Source of the DNA: an uncultured Prevotellaceae bacterium
GTDB taxonomy: Bacteria > Bacteroidota > Bacteroidia > Bacteroidales > Bacteroidaceae
Direction of reading: 5' to 3'
DNA length: 49,047 bases
NCBI GenBank assembly: GCA_902799905.1
Contig: CADCCB010000019.1
Span: 1-49,047 of the forward strand
How positions within the stretch are numbered: position 1 is the first letter of the stretch; each line of letters starts with the position of its first letter. Below the pieces are notes generated by a model. The model was not told where the DNA came from. It worked only from the letters and a program-made list of their open reading frames with translations, and did not search any database. Shown in pieces: positions 35,218 to 44,471 of this stretch. Position numbers and translations under genes: made by a program.

Positions 35218-35250
35218 CACCGGACACAAGGTTTTAGGCTCTTGTTGGTC

Positions 35251-35398
35251 CGAATGCCTTGCATCTCCCATCCAAATGCCTTGCATCTCCCATCCGAATG
35301 CTTCCTTACCCCCCTAAGGAAGCATTCCTTTGTTTGGTGCAAAGCATCCGCGTGGGGCGTAGGAGGCATTCGGATGACCCGTCCGAGGCATTTCTTTA
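35251..35398. repeat. Composite hairpin repeat element, copy B
   Basis: Two 22-nt units (35251-35272 and 35273-35294, differing at one base) precede the same 9-bp stem as copy A (35300-35308 and 35315-35323), but with a loop of six C instead of six G. GCAAAGCATC (35339-35348) and GGGGCGTAG (35354-35362) follow in the same order as in copy A, then GGCATTTCTTTA. It lies between oadB and the 3' end of uvrB. Confidence 0.8.
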
Positions 35399-35416
35399 GT
35401 TGATGGTGGATGGTGA

Positions 35417-37444
35417 TTACTCCTTGAGTTCCAGTTCCTGCTGCATGCGGATGATTTCATCACGGTACTGGGCGGCCTGTAGGAAATCAAGTTGCTTGGC
35501 AGCCTCCTTCATGCGTCGCGTGGTCTCGGCGATAAGTTTCTCTAACTGAGGACGCGTCATGTGCTCAACGATAGGATCGGCAGCCATGTTGGAGGCAGAG
35601 GAGAGTGGAGAGAGACTGGCGGAGAGTTCCTTGATGTCAGGACGGTCGCTTTGGCTGAGCGTGCTCTGCTTGAGGGTCTTGACAATCTGCGTCGGGGTAA
35701 TGCCGTGGGCCTCGTTATAAGCCATCTGTTTCATGCGTCGGCGCTGAGTCTCATCGATGGTCAGTTGCATGGATGCCGTGATGTTGTCGGCATACATGAT
35801 GACACGCCCGTTGACATTGCGGGCTGCACGGCCAGCCGTCTGCACCAGCGAACGGCGGCTACGCAGGAATCCCTCCTTATCGGCATCGAGAATGGCAACC
35901 AGCGACACCTCTGGCAGGTCGAGACCTTCGCGAAGCAGGTTGACCCCCACCAGCACGTCGTAGACGCCATTGCGCAGTTCTTCGAGTATCTTCACGCGTT
36001 CGAGCGTCGCCACGTCGCTGTGGATGTAGGCCGTCTGTACGCCGTGGTTCAATAGGTACTCTGATAGTTCCTCAGCCATCCGCTTGGTGAGCGTGGTAAC
36101 CAGCGTGCGCTCCTTGCGCTCAATGCGGATATTGATCTCCTCAAGCAGGTCGTCAATCTGATTTTCGCTGGGACGAACCTCAATCTCAGGATCAAGAAGG
36201 CCTGTAGGACGTATAACCTGCTCTACTACGACGCCATCGGCCTCCTGCAGTTCGAAATCGGCAGGGGTGGCAGAGACATAGATGACCTGGTGGACCTCCT
36301 TCTGGAACTCCTCGAACGTGAGGGGGCGGTTGTCGAAGGCAGCAGGCAGACGGAAGCCATATTCCACGAGGTTGGTCTTGCGGGCCCTGTCACCGCCGTA
36401 CATGCCACCAATCTGGGGCACGCTGACGTGGCTCTCGTCGATGAACAGGAGGAAGTCGTCAGGGAAATAGTCTAGTAGGCAGTATGGCCGTTCGCCAGGC
36501 TGGCGGCCGTCAAAATAGCGTGAATAGTTCTCAATGCCGGAGCAATGGCCCAGTTCCTTTATCATCTCCATGTCGTACTCCACACGCTCTTTGATGCGCT
36601 GTGCCTTGATGCCGTCACCAAGTTCTTCAAAGAATTCCACCTGTTTGACCAGGTCGTCCTGAATGTCGTGAATAGCCTTGTTGGTCTGCTCCTGCGTCGT
36701 CATGAAGAGGTTGGCCGGATAGAGTTTGTACTCGGCACGACGCCCCAGACAGACAAGGGTGACTGGATCCAATTCCTCGATGGCGTCAATCTCATCGTCC
36801 CAGAACATCACGCGGAGAATCATCTCGTTGTAGGCCATGTAGATATCGATGGTGTCGCCCTTGACCCGGAAGTTGCCACGTTCGAGCGTCAGGTCGTTGC
36901 GCACATAGAGCGATTGCACCAATTTTCTTAACAATACGTTGCGGTCCATCGACTGTCCTTGTCTGATTTCAATGATGTTGTCAGAAAGAGCATTAGGGCT
37001 TCCCATACCGTAGATACATGAAACAGATGATACAACAATAACATCTTTTCTTCCTGACAATAAAGAACTTACGGCAGACAGTCGAAGGCGGTCTATCTCC
37101 TCGTTAATGGCAAGGTCTTTTTCTATGTAGGTGTCGCTACTGGGCAAATATGCCTCAGGCTGGTAGTAGTCATAATAACTGACATAATACTCGACGGCAT
37201 TCTCAGGAAAAAAGCCCTTCATCTCTTCGTAGAGTTGAGCCGCCAGCGTCTTATTGTGGCTCAGAATGAGGGTAGGACGGTTGACGTTGGCAATGACATT
37301 GGCCATCGTGAACGTCTTGCCGGAGCCGGTGACGCCCAGCAGAACCTGTGAGCGGTCGCCACGCATGACGCCATCAGTCAGTTGGCGTATGGCTTCTGGC
37401 TGATCGCCTGTCGGTTGGTATTTGGAAGTGAGTTTGAATTTCAT
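35417..37444 (-). CDS. uvrB: Excinuclease ABC subunit B
   Basis: 675 residues. It is the damage-verifying helicase of nucleotide excision repair. Walker A is GVTGSGKT (37-44); the beta-hairpin region has YVSYYDYYQPEAYLP; DESH is the Walker B/DEAH motif; and the C-terminal UVR domain is KEAAKQLDFLQAAQYRDEI. I chose ATG 37444 (MKFKLTSKYQPTGDQ); 34 further residues readable upstream are not conserved and cross the promoter. Confidence 0.97.
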   Translation of the reverse strand: MKFKLTSKYQPTGDQPEAIRQLTDGVMRGDRSQVLLGVTGSGKTFTMANVIANVNRPTLILSHNKTLAAQLYEEMKGFFPENAVEYYVSYYDYYQPEAYLPSSDTYIEKDLAINEEIDRLRLSAVSSLLSGRKDVIVVSSVSCIYGMGSPNALSDNIIEIRQGQSMDRNVLLRKLVQSLYVRNDLTLERGNFRVKGDTIDIYMAYNEMILRVMFWDDEIDAIEELDPVTLVCLGRRAEYKLYPANLFMTTQEQTNKAIHDIQDDLVKQVEFFEELGDGIKAQRIKERVEYDMEMIKELGHCSGIENYSRYFDGRQPGERPYCLLDYFPDDFLLFIDESHVSVPQIGGMYGGDRARKTNLVEYGFRLPAAFDNRPLTFEEFQKEVHQVIYVSATPADFELQEADGVVVEQVIRPTGLLDPEIEVRPSENQIDDLLEEINIRIERKERTLVTTLTKRMAEELSEYLLNHGVQTAYIHSDVATLERVKILEELRNGVYDVLVGVNLLREGLDLPEVSLVAILDADKEGFLRSRRSLVQTAGRAARNVNGRVIMYADNITASMQLTIDETQRRRMKQMAYNEAHGITPTQIVKTLKQSTLSQSDRPDIKELSASLSPLSSASNMAADPIVEHMTRPQLEKLIAETTRRMKEAAKQLDFLQAAQYRDEIIRMQQELELKE

Positions 37445-37453
37445 CGTGAGGTG

Positions 37454-37461
37454 CAAAATTA
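37454..37461 (-). promoter_or_regulatory. uvrB promoter, -7 box
   Basis: TAATTTTG on the minus strand followed by CACC. Only 9 nt separate the box from the uvrB ATG, so the transcript would have a very short or absent leader. Confidence 0.7.
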
Positions 37462-37512
37462 CGAATAATCTGTAAAATATGAGCCTTTTGCGGTTAAAAA
37501 ATATATAAAGTC

Positions 37513-37543
37513 TTTGTTTTTTGGCTGAAAATGAGTAATTTTG
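37513..37543 (+). promoter_or_regulatory. bamD promoter
   Basis: TTTG at 37513-37516, 19 nt spacer, then TAATTTTG at 37536-37543, followed by CACGCTAAATA. This is the best full match to the Bacteroidota consensus in the window. The ATG is 22 nt downstream. Confidence 0.8.
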
Positions 37544-37565
37544 CACGCTAAATATTGAAAAGGTA

Positions 37566-38390
37566 ATGAAAAACTACGTCATATTGCTGTTCTGCTCGGT
37601 CATTTTGAGCAGTTGCGCAGGTGAATTCAACAAGGTTCTCAAGTCAACGGACTATGACTACCGCTACGAATTTGCCAAGCAAAGTTTTGCCGAGGGAAAA
37701 TACAGTCACGCGGAGACCCTTCTGCGTGAGATGATCACCCTGAAGAAAGGTACCGACGAGGCTCAGGAGTCGCTCTATATGCTGGCCATGTCGGAATTCA
37801 TGAACAGAGACTACGATGTGGCCTCAGAGACTTTCAAGAAGTACTACAAGACCTATCCCAAGGGTGACTATGCCGAGGTGGCCATGTTCTACGATGGCCA
37901 GGCTCTCTTTGAGAGTGCCCCAGAGCCACGTCTGGACCAGACTCCGACGCTGGGTGCTATTGCCGCCTTCCAGCAGTTCCTGGACTTCTACCCCCAGTCG
38001 GAACTCCGTCCCGTGGCTCAGAGCCGCTTGTTCGACCTTCAGGACAAACTGGTGCAGAAAGAACTGCTGTCAGCCCAACTCTACTATAACCTGGGAGGCT
38101 ATTTCGGCAATATCAACTCGAACAGCGAAAGCAACTACTCGTCGAGCATCATCGTGGCCCAGAATGCCCTGAAGACCTATCCCTTCATGAGAAACCGTGA
38201 GGACTTCGCGCTGCTGATCATGAAGAGCAAGTTCCAACTGGCCGAGAACTCCAGCGAAGACAAGCGCGCAGACCGCTATCGTGATGCCGAGGACGAGTGC
38301 TACGGCTTCCTGAACGAGTATCCAGAATCGAAGAACTGCGAACTGGCTCAGAAGTTCATCACCAAATGCAAGAAATACACCAAAGAATAA
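37566..38390 (+). CDS. bamD: Outer-membrane assembly lipoprotein BamD
   Basis: 274 residues. A lipoprotein signal (MKNYVILLFCSVILSSC, Cys17) is followed by tetratricopeptide-like helical repeats (FAEGKYSHAETLLREMI, YDVASETFKKYYKTYPKGDYAEVAMF, AIAAFQQFLDFYPQSE). BamD is the essential lipoprotein partner of BamA in outer-membrane protein insertion. First gene of a plus-strand run with an omega-like subunit and DUF4293. Confidence 0.93.
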   Translation: MKNYVILLFCSVILSSCAGEFNKVLKSTDYDYRYEFAKQSFAEGKYSHAETLLREMITLKKGTDEAQESLYMLAMSEFMNRDYDVASETFKKYYKTYPKGDYAEVAMFYDGQALFESAPEPRLDQTPTLGAIAAFQQFLDFYPQSELRPVAQSRLFDLQDKLVQKELLSAQLYYNLGGYFGNINSNSESNYSSSIIVAQNALKTYPFMRNREDFALLIMKSKFQLAENSSEDKRADRYRDAEDECYGFLNEYPESKNCELAQKFITKCKKYTKE

Positions 38391-38419
38391 AATCATAAGA
38401 ACAAATTTTTAATATCACA

Positions 38420-38761
38420 ATGGATTACAAGAAATCAAAAGCACCGGTAAACACCGTGACTCGTAACATTATGGACTTGTGCGATGAGACAGGCAACATC
38501 TATGAGAGCGTGTCGATCATTGCCAAACGCGCCAACCAGATTTCTGTGCAGATAAAGGAAGACCTGTCGAAGAAACTGGCAGAGTTTGCCAGTTATAACG
38601 ATTCTCTCGAGGAAGTGTTCGAGAATCGCGAGCAGATAGAGATCTCACGCTACTACGAGAAACTGCCCAAGCCCACGCTGCTTGCCACACAGGAATTCAT
38701 CGAGGGTAAAGTGTACTACCGTGATCCTTCAAAGGAGCCACAGCAGACGGCAGAGTTATGA
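38420..38761 (+). CDS. RNA polymerase omega-like (Rpb6 family) subunit
   Basis: 113 residues. The segment TRNIMDLCDETGNIYESVSIIAKRANQIS corresponds to the omega/Rpb6 core that clamps the beta' C-terminus. The remainder (LEEVFENREQIEISRYYE) is lineage-specific. I recall this gene between bamD and DUF4293 in Bacteroidales. Its stop overlaps the next ATG (ATGA). Confidence 0.85.
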   Translation: MDYKKSKAPVNTVTRNIMDLCDETGNIYESVSIIAKRANQISVQIKEDLSKKLAEFASYNDSLEEVFENREQIEISRYYEKLPKPTLLATQEFIEGKVYYRDPSKEPQQTAEL

Positions 38762-39120
38762 TTCAGCGCATACAGACCGTCTTCCTACTGATTGCTGCCG
38801 TTTGCACTGGTGTGCAGGCGGCATTGCATGTTGAGGTACCCTACATCTGGATACTGTCGATTATCATGGCGGTAGGCTCGCTGGGCACCATCTTCCTCTA
38901 CCAGCGCCGTCCCCTGCAGGCCAACCTGTGTACGGCATTGATGGGACTGGGCGTGGTATATTATATAGCCATCGGCTTCTATCAACATAAACTCCAAGGA
39001 CAGTTGCAGTTCACCTGGCCCATGGTGCTTACTGCCGTTGCCATCATCTTCTGGTTCCTGGCACGCAAGCGTATCATAAAGGATGAGAAACTTGTGCGCT
39101 CGCTGGACAGAATCAGATAA
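38758..39120 (+). CDS. DUF4293 membrane protein
   Basis: 120 residues, beginning MIQRIQTVFLLIAAV, with four predicted membrane helices (about 5-22, 28-46, 57-76, 82-101) and a basic cytosolic tail (ARKRIIKDEKLVRSLDRIR). This matches the DUF4293 family of Bacteroidota, of unknown function. Translation is probably coupled to the omega-like gene through the ATGA overlap. Confidence 0.82.
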   Translation: MIQRIQTVFLLIAAVCTGVQAALHVEVPYIWILSIIMAVGSLGTIFLYQRRPLQANLCTALMGLGVVYYIAIGFYQHKLQGQLQFTWPMVLTAVAIIFWFLARKRIIKDEKLVRSLDRIR

Positions 39121-39135
39121 TAAAGACGAACAACG

Positions 39136-39738
39136 ATGGAAATCAAGAACGCAGAGTTTACTTTGTCAGCCCCCAACGTGGCGATGTGTCCACGTGACAA
39201 TAAGCCCGAATATGCCTTCATCGGCCGCTCAAACGTGGGCAAGTCTAGCCTCATCAACATGCTGTGCCGCAACAAGAAACTGGCAAAGACGTCGTCCACA
39301 CCAGGCAAGACGCTGCTCATCAACCACTTTATCATCAACCGTGAGTGGTATCTGGTAGACCTGCCCGGCTACGGCTTTGCCAAGCGCTCGAAGAGCGAGG
39401 TGGCAAAACTGGACCAGATGATTCGCGGTTATATCCTGTCGCGTGAGCAATTGGTGAACGTATTCGTACTGATTGACATCCGACTGGAACCGCAGAAGAT
39501 AGACCTCGAGTTCATGGAGTGGCTGGGTGTGTCAAGCGTACCTTTCTCCATCGTATTCACCAAGTCAGACAAACTATCAGCCTCGAAGGTGCGCCAGAAC
39601 GTGGATGCCTACGTCCAGCGGATGCTGGAGACCTGGGAGGAGATGCCGCCATATTTCGTCACCTCGGCAGAGAAAGGCGAGGGTAGGGACGAGGTGCTCG
39701 GCTATATAGAAAAGGTTAATCAGTCGTTGAAGGAATAA
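39136..39738 (+). CDS. engB: Ribosome biogenesis GTPase EngB/YsxC
   Basis: 200 residues, the usual length. GTPase motifs are G1 GRSNVGKSS (30-38), G3 DLPGYGFAK, and G4 TKSDK. It acts in assembly of the large ribosomal subunit. Its stop codon directly abuts the ATG of the ABC-F gene (no gap). Confidence 0.96.
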   Translation: MEIKNAEFTLSAPNVAMCPRDNKPEYAFIGRSNVGKSSLINMLCRNKKLAKTSSTPGKTLLINHFIINREWYLVDLPGYGFAKRSKSEVAKLDQMIRGYILSREQLVNVFVLIDIRLEPQKIDLEFMEWLGVSSVPFSIVFTKSDKLSASKVRQNVDAYVQRMLETWEEMPPYFVTSAEKGEGRDEVLGYIEKVNQSLKE

Positions 39739-41607
39739 ATGGCCCGTGAAATACCATATCTTGACGTTCAGAACCTGACTAAGTCGTTTGGGGCGCTGAT
39801 GTTGTTTGAAGACATCAGTTTTTCCATTGCAGAAGGACAGAAGGTTGGTCTGATAGCCAAGAACGGTACGGGAAAATCGACGCTGCTGTCAATACTCTCC
39901 GGCAAGGAGAGCTATGACAGCGGCGATATTGTTTTCAGGCGCGATCTGAAGGTTGGCTTCCTGGAACAGACACCCCGCTTCAACGCCTCTGACTCTGTGC
40001 TCGATGCCTGTTTCAACCATGAGGGCAACGAAGAGAAAATTCTCAAGGCCAAGCAGATACTCACCCAACTGAAGATACGCGACCTATACCAGCCCATGGG
40101 ACAACTCAGCGGCGGTCAACAGAAGCGTGTGGCCCTGGCCAATGTGCTCATCACCGAACCCGACTTGCTGATACTCGACGAGCCTACCAACCACCTTGAC
40201 CTGGAAATGATTGAGTGGCTTGAGGGCTTCCTCAACCGAGGCCATAAGACGCTACTCATGGTCACCCACGACCGCTACTTCCTGGACCGTGTGTGCTCCG
40301 TCATCCTCGAACTGGACGACCGCACCATCTATACCTATCGCGGCAACTATTCCTACTATCTGGAGAAACGCCAGGAGCGCATTGACAACCGCAGGGCCGA
40401 GATAGCACGTGCCAACAACCTCTATCGCACGGAACTGGAATGGATGCGCCGTATGCCGCAGGCACGTGGACACAAGGCGAAATACCGTGAGGATGCTTTT
40501 TACGAACTGGAGCGCGTGGCTAAGGCACGCATCGAGGAGAGAGCCATCCGCCTGAAGGCTTCCAACGTCTATATTGGCTCGAAGATTTTCGAATGCCAGT
40601 ACATATCGAAGGCCTTCGGCCAAATGAGAAATGAGAAAGGAGCGCTCGACCTACGGTCGCTTGCTACCGAAGGGACGCAAGAAATGAGTAATGACACCTG
40701 TGTCATCCTGAAGGACTTCTACTACAATTTCTCCCGATTCGAGAAGATGGGCATTGTGGGCAACAACGGTACTGGCAAGACAACCTTCCTCAAGATGCTG
40801 CTGGGCGAACTACAGCCTGACGAGGGACATATCGTCATCGGCGATACCGTGCGCTTCGGCTACTTCTCGCAGGACGGCATGAAATTCGACGAACAGATGA
40901 AGGTCATCGATGCCGTGCGCGACATTGCCGAATATGTGGACTTGGGTAGCGGACGCCACCTCTCGGCATCGCAGTTCCTGCAGCACTTCCTCTTCACCCC
41001 TGAGCAGCAGCACAACTACGTGTACAAACTGTCAGGCGGTGAACGGCGCAAACTATACCTCTGCACCGTGCTGATGCGCAATCCCAACTTCCTCGTGCTT
41101 GACGAGCCTACCAACGACCTCGACATCGTCACCCTGCAGATTCTGGAGGAATACCTGCAGGACTTCCCTGGATGCGTCATTGTGGTCAGCCACGACCGCT
41201 ACTTCATGGACAAGGTGGTGGACCACCTGCTAGTGTTCAAAGGTCAAGGCGAGGTGAAGGACTTCCCTGGGAACTACACGCAGTATCGGGAGTGGGCTTC
41301 AATGGAAGAGTCTAGAGAGCCTAGAGATTCTAGAGAATCTAGAGACTCTAGAAATTCTAGAGATACTAGAGACAATAGAGATTCTAGTGACCGTCGGCGC
41401 ATGTCCTACAAGGAGAAACGCGAGTTTGAGCAATTGGAGAAGGACATCGCCGCGTTGGAGGCCGAGAAGAAACAGATAGAGGATGCCCTCAGTTCAGGCA
41501 CCATCTCCGTGGAGAAAATCACCGAACTGAGCAAGCGTCTTCCCGTGTTGAACGACGAACTGGACGAGAAATCGATGAGATGGCTCGAACTGTCGGAAAT
41601 GATATAG
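39739..41607 (+). CDS. ABC-F family ATPase (Uup-like)
   Basis: 622 residues, two ATP-binding cassettes and no membrane segments. Cassette 1 has [16 protein letters not shown] and [12 protein letters not shown]; cassette 2 has [16 protein letters not shown] and [11 protein letters not shown]. The C-terminal coiled coil ([21 protein letters not shown]) fits Uup-type factors that act on ribosomes or branched DNA. Two oddities: residues 295-321 (after SKAFG) look like an insertion at the start of cassette 2, and residues 525-548 are a pure S-R-x repeat encoded by eight 9-nt units, in the linker before the coiled coil. I do not assign antibiotic resistance. Confidence 0.93.
   Translation: MAREIPYLDVQNLTKSFGALMLFEDISFSIAEGQKVGLIAKNGTGKSTLLSILSGKESYDSGDIVFRRDLKVGFLEQTPRFNASDSVLDACFNHEGNEEKILKAKQILTQLKIRDLYQPMGQLSGGQQKRVALANVLITEPDLLILDEPTNHLDLEMIEWLEGFLNRGHKTLLMVTHDRYFLDRVCSVILELDDRTIYTYRGNYSYYLEKRQERIDNRRAEIARANNLYRTELEWMRRMPQARGHKAKYREDAFYELERVAKARIEERAIRLKASNVYIGSKIFECQYISKAFGQMRNEKGALDLRSLATEGTQEMSNDTCVILKDFYYNFSRFEKMGIVGNNGTGKTTFLKMLLGELQPDEGHIVIGDTVRFGYFSQDGMKFDEQMKVIDAVRDIAEYVDLGSGRHLSASQFLQHFLFTPEQQHNYVYKLSGGERRKLYLCTVLMRNPNFLVLDEPTNDLDIVTLQILEEYLQDFPGCVIVVSHDRYFMDKVVDHLLVFKGQGEVKDFPGNYTQYREWASMEESREPRDSRESRDSRNSRDTRDNRDSSDRRRMSYKEKREFEQLEKDIAALEAEKKQIEDALSSGTISVEKITELSKRLPVLNDELDEKSMRWLELSEMI
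40621..40695 (+). repeat. Repeat-like insertion inside the ABC-F gene
   Basis: AAATGAGAAATGAGAAA at the left and GAAATGAGTAATGA at the right flank a ~45-nt core with a CGACC/GGTCG hairpin. It is in frame and lengthens the strand leading into the second Walker A by about 25 residues compared with remembered homologues. Confidence 0.55.
41311..41382 (+). repeat. Eight 9-nt tandem units inside the ABC-F gene
   Basis: Period-9 units of the form TCTAGAGAn, each encoding Ser-Arg-x (variants PRD, TRD, NRD). They encode the linker between cassette 2 and the C-terminal coiled coil. The same unit in a different frame occurs in valS (28483-28518). Confidence 0.9.
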
Positions 41608-41612
41608 TTGAC

Positions 41613-42227
41613 ATGCAGCAGACATATCCCTCACGACTACTGGAACGGGCAGTACAGGAGTTCTCCAAACTGCCTGGCATAGGGCGAAAGACCGCTCTGC
41701 GCCTGGTGCTCCACATGCTTCGTCAGGAGCAGGCAGACGTGAAACAGTTTGCCGACGCTATTGCCACGATGAAGCGTGAGGTGAAGTTCTGCAAGGTCTG
41801 CCACAATATAAGCGATCAGGAAGTCTGCCCCATCTGCTCGGATGCCCGACGTGACAGTACCACGATCTGTGTCGTGGAAAACATACAGGACGTGATGGCC
41901 ATAGAGAACACGCAGCAGTTTCACGGACTGTATCATGTGCTGGGAGGACTCATCTCCCCAATGGACGGCATAGGCCCTGGTGATCTGGAAATCAGTTCGT
42001 TGGCACAACGTGTCGAGGCAGGTGACGTGAAAGAGGTAATCCTGGCCCTGAGCACCACAATGGAGGGTGACACGACGGCCTTCTATATTTTCCGCAAACT
42101 GGCACCCTTCGATGTCAAGGTCACTATCATTGCCAGAGGCATCTCCGTAGGAAACGAACTGGAATATACTGACGAGGTGACGTTGGGACGTTCCATTCTG
42201 AACAGGACGCCGTTTGAGAACAAATAA
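41613..42227 (+). CDS. recR: Recombination mediator RecR
   Basis: 204 residues. A helix-hairpin-helix ([12 protein letters not shown]) is followed by a zinc finger (C60, C63, C72, C75) and a Toprim domain ([22 protein letters not shown]). It works with RecF and RecO to load RecA at gaps. ATG 41613 ([14 protein letters not shown]) was chosen; the in-frame ATG at 41580 lies inside the ABC-F gene and would add 11 residues. Confidence 0.95.
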   Translation: MQQTYPSRLLERAVQEFSKLPGIGRKTALRLVLHMLRQEQADVKQFADAIATMKREVKFCKVCHNISDQEVCPICSDARRDSTTICVVENIQDVMAIENTQQFHGLYHVLGGLISPMDGIGPGDLEISSLAQRVEAGDVKEVILALSTTMEGDTTAFYIFRKLAPFDVKVTIIARGISVGNELEYTDEVTLGRSILNRTPFENK

Positions 42228-42247
42228 TACAACTTTCTGAAGTCTTA

Positions 42248-42400
42248 TGATTTACGATTTAACGATTTACAATTTACGATTTATTTACGATTTGGCTATT
42301 TACCAATTTACAGGTGGCCGAAGCGTAGATGAAATAATCCAATCATTCCATAGTAAATAAATAGTAAATAGTAAATTGTCAAATAGTAAATGAAAAAAAG
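42248..42400. repeat. AT-rich inverted satellite block
   Basis: The left half (about 42248-42290) is built of ATTTACGATTTA-type words. The right half (about 42350-42392) has GTAAATAAATAGTAAATAGT and is roughly the reverse complement. The unique centre (42291-42349) contains CAGGTGGCCGAAGCG. The same AT-rich words, in one orientation, fill 47850-48063. The block occupies the whole recR - 42409 gap. Confidence 0.7.
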
Positions 42401-42408
42401 AGAATGTT

Positions 42409-42837
42409 ATGAAAAGAACCCAACAAATACTGATGACCGTCTTTGTCCTGCTGTGCCTCGTCTCAGCAGGTCTCTATCTGATGTACACGTTCCTGCCGGA
42501 GTCGATGCCTGTGCTCCACGTGAGCGATGAGACGCGTTTCACCACCACCAGCGTGTTCATACTGCTCACCCTCGCCACCATACCATTTTCACTCCGGCTA
42601 TTCAAGTTCAAAGGTATCGCGCGCGATCTGCATACACGCAAGGCACCGGCATTGCTCAAGTGGGGACTCATCCGCATGGTGATGATTGGCGACCTGCTGG
42701 TTTTCAATATTCTCTTCTACTATCTGTTTGAAGAAGAGCCGACTCACGGCTGGCTTGCCGTCATTCTCTTACTGATACTGCCGTTCATCGTTCCTACCAA
42801 GGGGCGTTGTGAGGCCGAAGTCACAGAAGACAAATGA
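42409..42837 (+). CDS. Four-helix membrane protein, unknown function
   Basis: 142 residues, four predicted membrane helices (about 8-27, 47-65, 83-108, 112-131) and a short charged tail. I know no family name. It is followed by a glycosyltransferase gene with an ATGA overlap, and I recall a similar recR - membrane protein - glycosyltransferase - acetyltransferase order in related genomes. A role in surface polysaccharide synthesis is a guess from context. Confidence 0.6.
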   Translation: MKRTQQILMTVFVLLCLVSAGLYLMYTFLPESMPVLHVSDETRFTTTSVFILLTLATIPFSLRLFKFKGIARDLHTRKAPALLKWGLIRMVMIGDLLVFNILFYYLFEEEPTHGWLAVILLLILPFIVPTKGRCEAEVTEDK

Positions 42838-43958
42838 AACTGAGCGTTATCATAGTCAGTTACAGGGTGCCCTACTATGTAGAGCAATGCATACGTAGTG
42901 TCCGTCAGGCGACGAAGGACATTGACTGCGAGATCATCGTTGTGGACAACCATTCGAACGACGGTACTGTGGACTACCTGACTAAATGTTTCGGCTCGTC
43001 TATCACGCTCATCGACAGCAACCACAACCTGGGTTTCGCACGTGCCAACAACCTGGCCATCAAGCAGTCACAGGGCGAGTATGTGCTCCTGCTGAACCCC
43101 GATACCTTTGTCGGCACGGATGCCATCAGTCAGGTCGTTTCCTTCATGGACGAACATCCCAAGGCTGGTGGAGTGGGGTGCCGCATGCACAATGCCAACG
43201 GCACGCTGGCTATGGAGTCCAGACGAGGACTGCCAACACCATACGTGTCGTTCCTGAAGATGCTGGGCATATCCAACCGCTATTACATGAGTCACCTGTC
43301 CTGGGATCAGCCCGGACGCATCGACGTGATGAGCGGTGCCTTCTGCATGCTGCGTCGCAAGGTGCTCGATGAGGTGGGACTGCTTGATGAAGACTTCTTC
43401 ATGTACGGCGAGGACATCGACCTGAGTTATCGCATCCTGAAAGGCGGCTACGAGAACTGGTACGTGCCTGCCGACATCGTTCACTATAAGGGCGAGTCCA
43501 CCCAGAAATCCTCCTTCCGCTATGTCCATGTGTTCTATCAGGCCATGCTGATCTTCTTCCGCAAGCACTACGGACACCTGAGCCTGTTCATCACCCTGCC
43601 CATCAAGATGGCCATCTACATGCGGGCCTTGATAGCCCTCGTGGACATGTGGCACCACCGCATCCGCAAGGGTATGGGAATCGTCAGCAAGCCCAGAAGC
43701 ACGGAATATGTCTTTGTGGGCGGCAAAGCCATGCTGAAGGAGTGTCGCCTGCTGGCACGCCGCAAGGCCCTGTCAGCCACCTTCCACACGAAGAACGAGA
43801 CTATCAAGGGTGACCCCTCGCAATGTGTGGTCTATGATCTGGGCATCTTCTCTTTCGACGAAGTCATCAAGCGGGCAGAGAAAGACGGCCACTCATCGAT
43901 AGGCACCTATAGTACCAAAAACCATATCCTCATCACCCAACAAGAGATAATAAAATGA
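42834..43958 (+). CDS. Family 2 glycosyltransferase
   Basis: 374 residues. The GT-A domain starts at the N-terminus (MKLSVIIVSYRVPYYVEQC) with VDNHSNDGT, LLLNPDTFVG (DxD-like region) and GEDIDLSYRILKGGY. It resembles rhamnosyltransferase-type GT2 enzymes (WbbL-like). A hydrophobic stretch (LFITLPIKMAIYM) suggests membrane association. Sugar and acceptor are unknown. It overlaps both neighbours by 4 nt, so the three genes are probably translated together. Confidence 0.88.
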   Translation: MKLSVIIVSYRVPYYVEQCIRSVRQATKDIDCEIIVVDNHSNDGTVDYLTKCFGSSITLIDSNHNLGFARANNLAIKQSQGEYVLLLNPDTFVGTDAISQVVSFMDEHPKAGGVGCRMHNANGTLAMESRRGLPTPYVSFLKMLGISNRYYMSHLSWDQPGRIDVMSGAFCMLRRKVLDEVGLLDEDFFMYGEDIDLSYRILKGGYENWYVPADIVHYKGESTQKSSFRYVHVFYQAMLIFFRKHYGHLSLFITLPIKMAIYMRALIALVDMWHHRIRKGMGIVSKPRSTEYVFVGGKAMLKECRLLARRKALSATFHTKNETIKGDPSQCVVYDLGIFSFDEVIKRAEKDGHSSIGTYSTKNHILITQQEIIK

Positions 43959-44467
43959 CGACAACTCCCATCATCAGACTGCGTGCTATGGAACCGGAAG
44001 ACCTCGATGCGCTCTACAGCATGGAGAACAATGAGTCGCTCTGGCCTATAGGCATCACCAACGTGCCCTATTCACGCTATGTGCTGCGCGACTTCATCTG
44101 CCAGTCCACTGGCGACATCTATACTGATAAGCAAGTGCGCCTGATGGTTGAGAACGAGGCTGGTGAGACGGTGGGAATGGCCGACCTGACGACTTTCGAT
44201 CCCAAGCACCTGCGGGCCGAGATAGGTCTCGTCATCATGGACAACCAGCGGCATAAAGGGTATGCGCGTGCTGCTATGGAGGCCCTGCATCACTATGCCA
44301 AGGCGACTCTTCACCTGCATCAGGTCTATGCCGTCATCGCCAGCGACAATACCCATTGCCTCCACCTCTTCCATACATTAGGTTACAGCCAGACCGGCAC
44401 GTTGACCGACTGGCTGTTCGACGGCACCAACTATCACGATGCCGTCCTCCTGCAACACGTTCTTTAG
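43955..44467 (+). CDS. GNAT N-acetyltransferase
   Basis: 170 residues. The fold is recognisable from RLRAMEPEDLDALYSMENN, the beta-4 strand LRAEIGLVIMD, the acetyl-CoA loop NQRHKGYARAAMEAL, and the C-terminal LFHTLGYSQTGTLTDWL. This is the RimJ/RimL/SpeG branch. The substrate is unknown. It ends 4 nt before the convergent methyltransferase gene. Confidence 0.88.
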   Translation: MTTTPIIRLRAMEPEDLDALYSMENNESLWPIGITNVPYSRYVLRDFICQSTGDIYTDKQVRLMVENEAGETVGMADLTTFDPKHLRAEIGLVIMDNQRHKGYARAAMEALHHYAKATLHLHQVYAVIASDNTHCLHLFHTLGYSQTGTLTDWLFDGTNYHDAVLLQHVL

Positions 44468-44471
44468 TTTC

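Noticed and set aside
33827-35227. Minus-strand open frame of 466 codons opposite oadB
   Set aside because: Gln/Glu/Asp/His-rich sequence without domains. The plus strand encodes a complete OadB with the sodium-site motif.
39739-41607. Antibiotic-resistance role for the ABC-F protein
   Set aside because: The C-terminal coiled coil and linker fit the Uup-like housekeeping branch, and nothing in the context suggests resistance.
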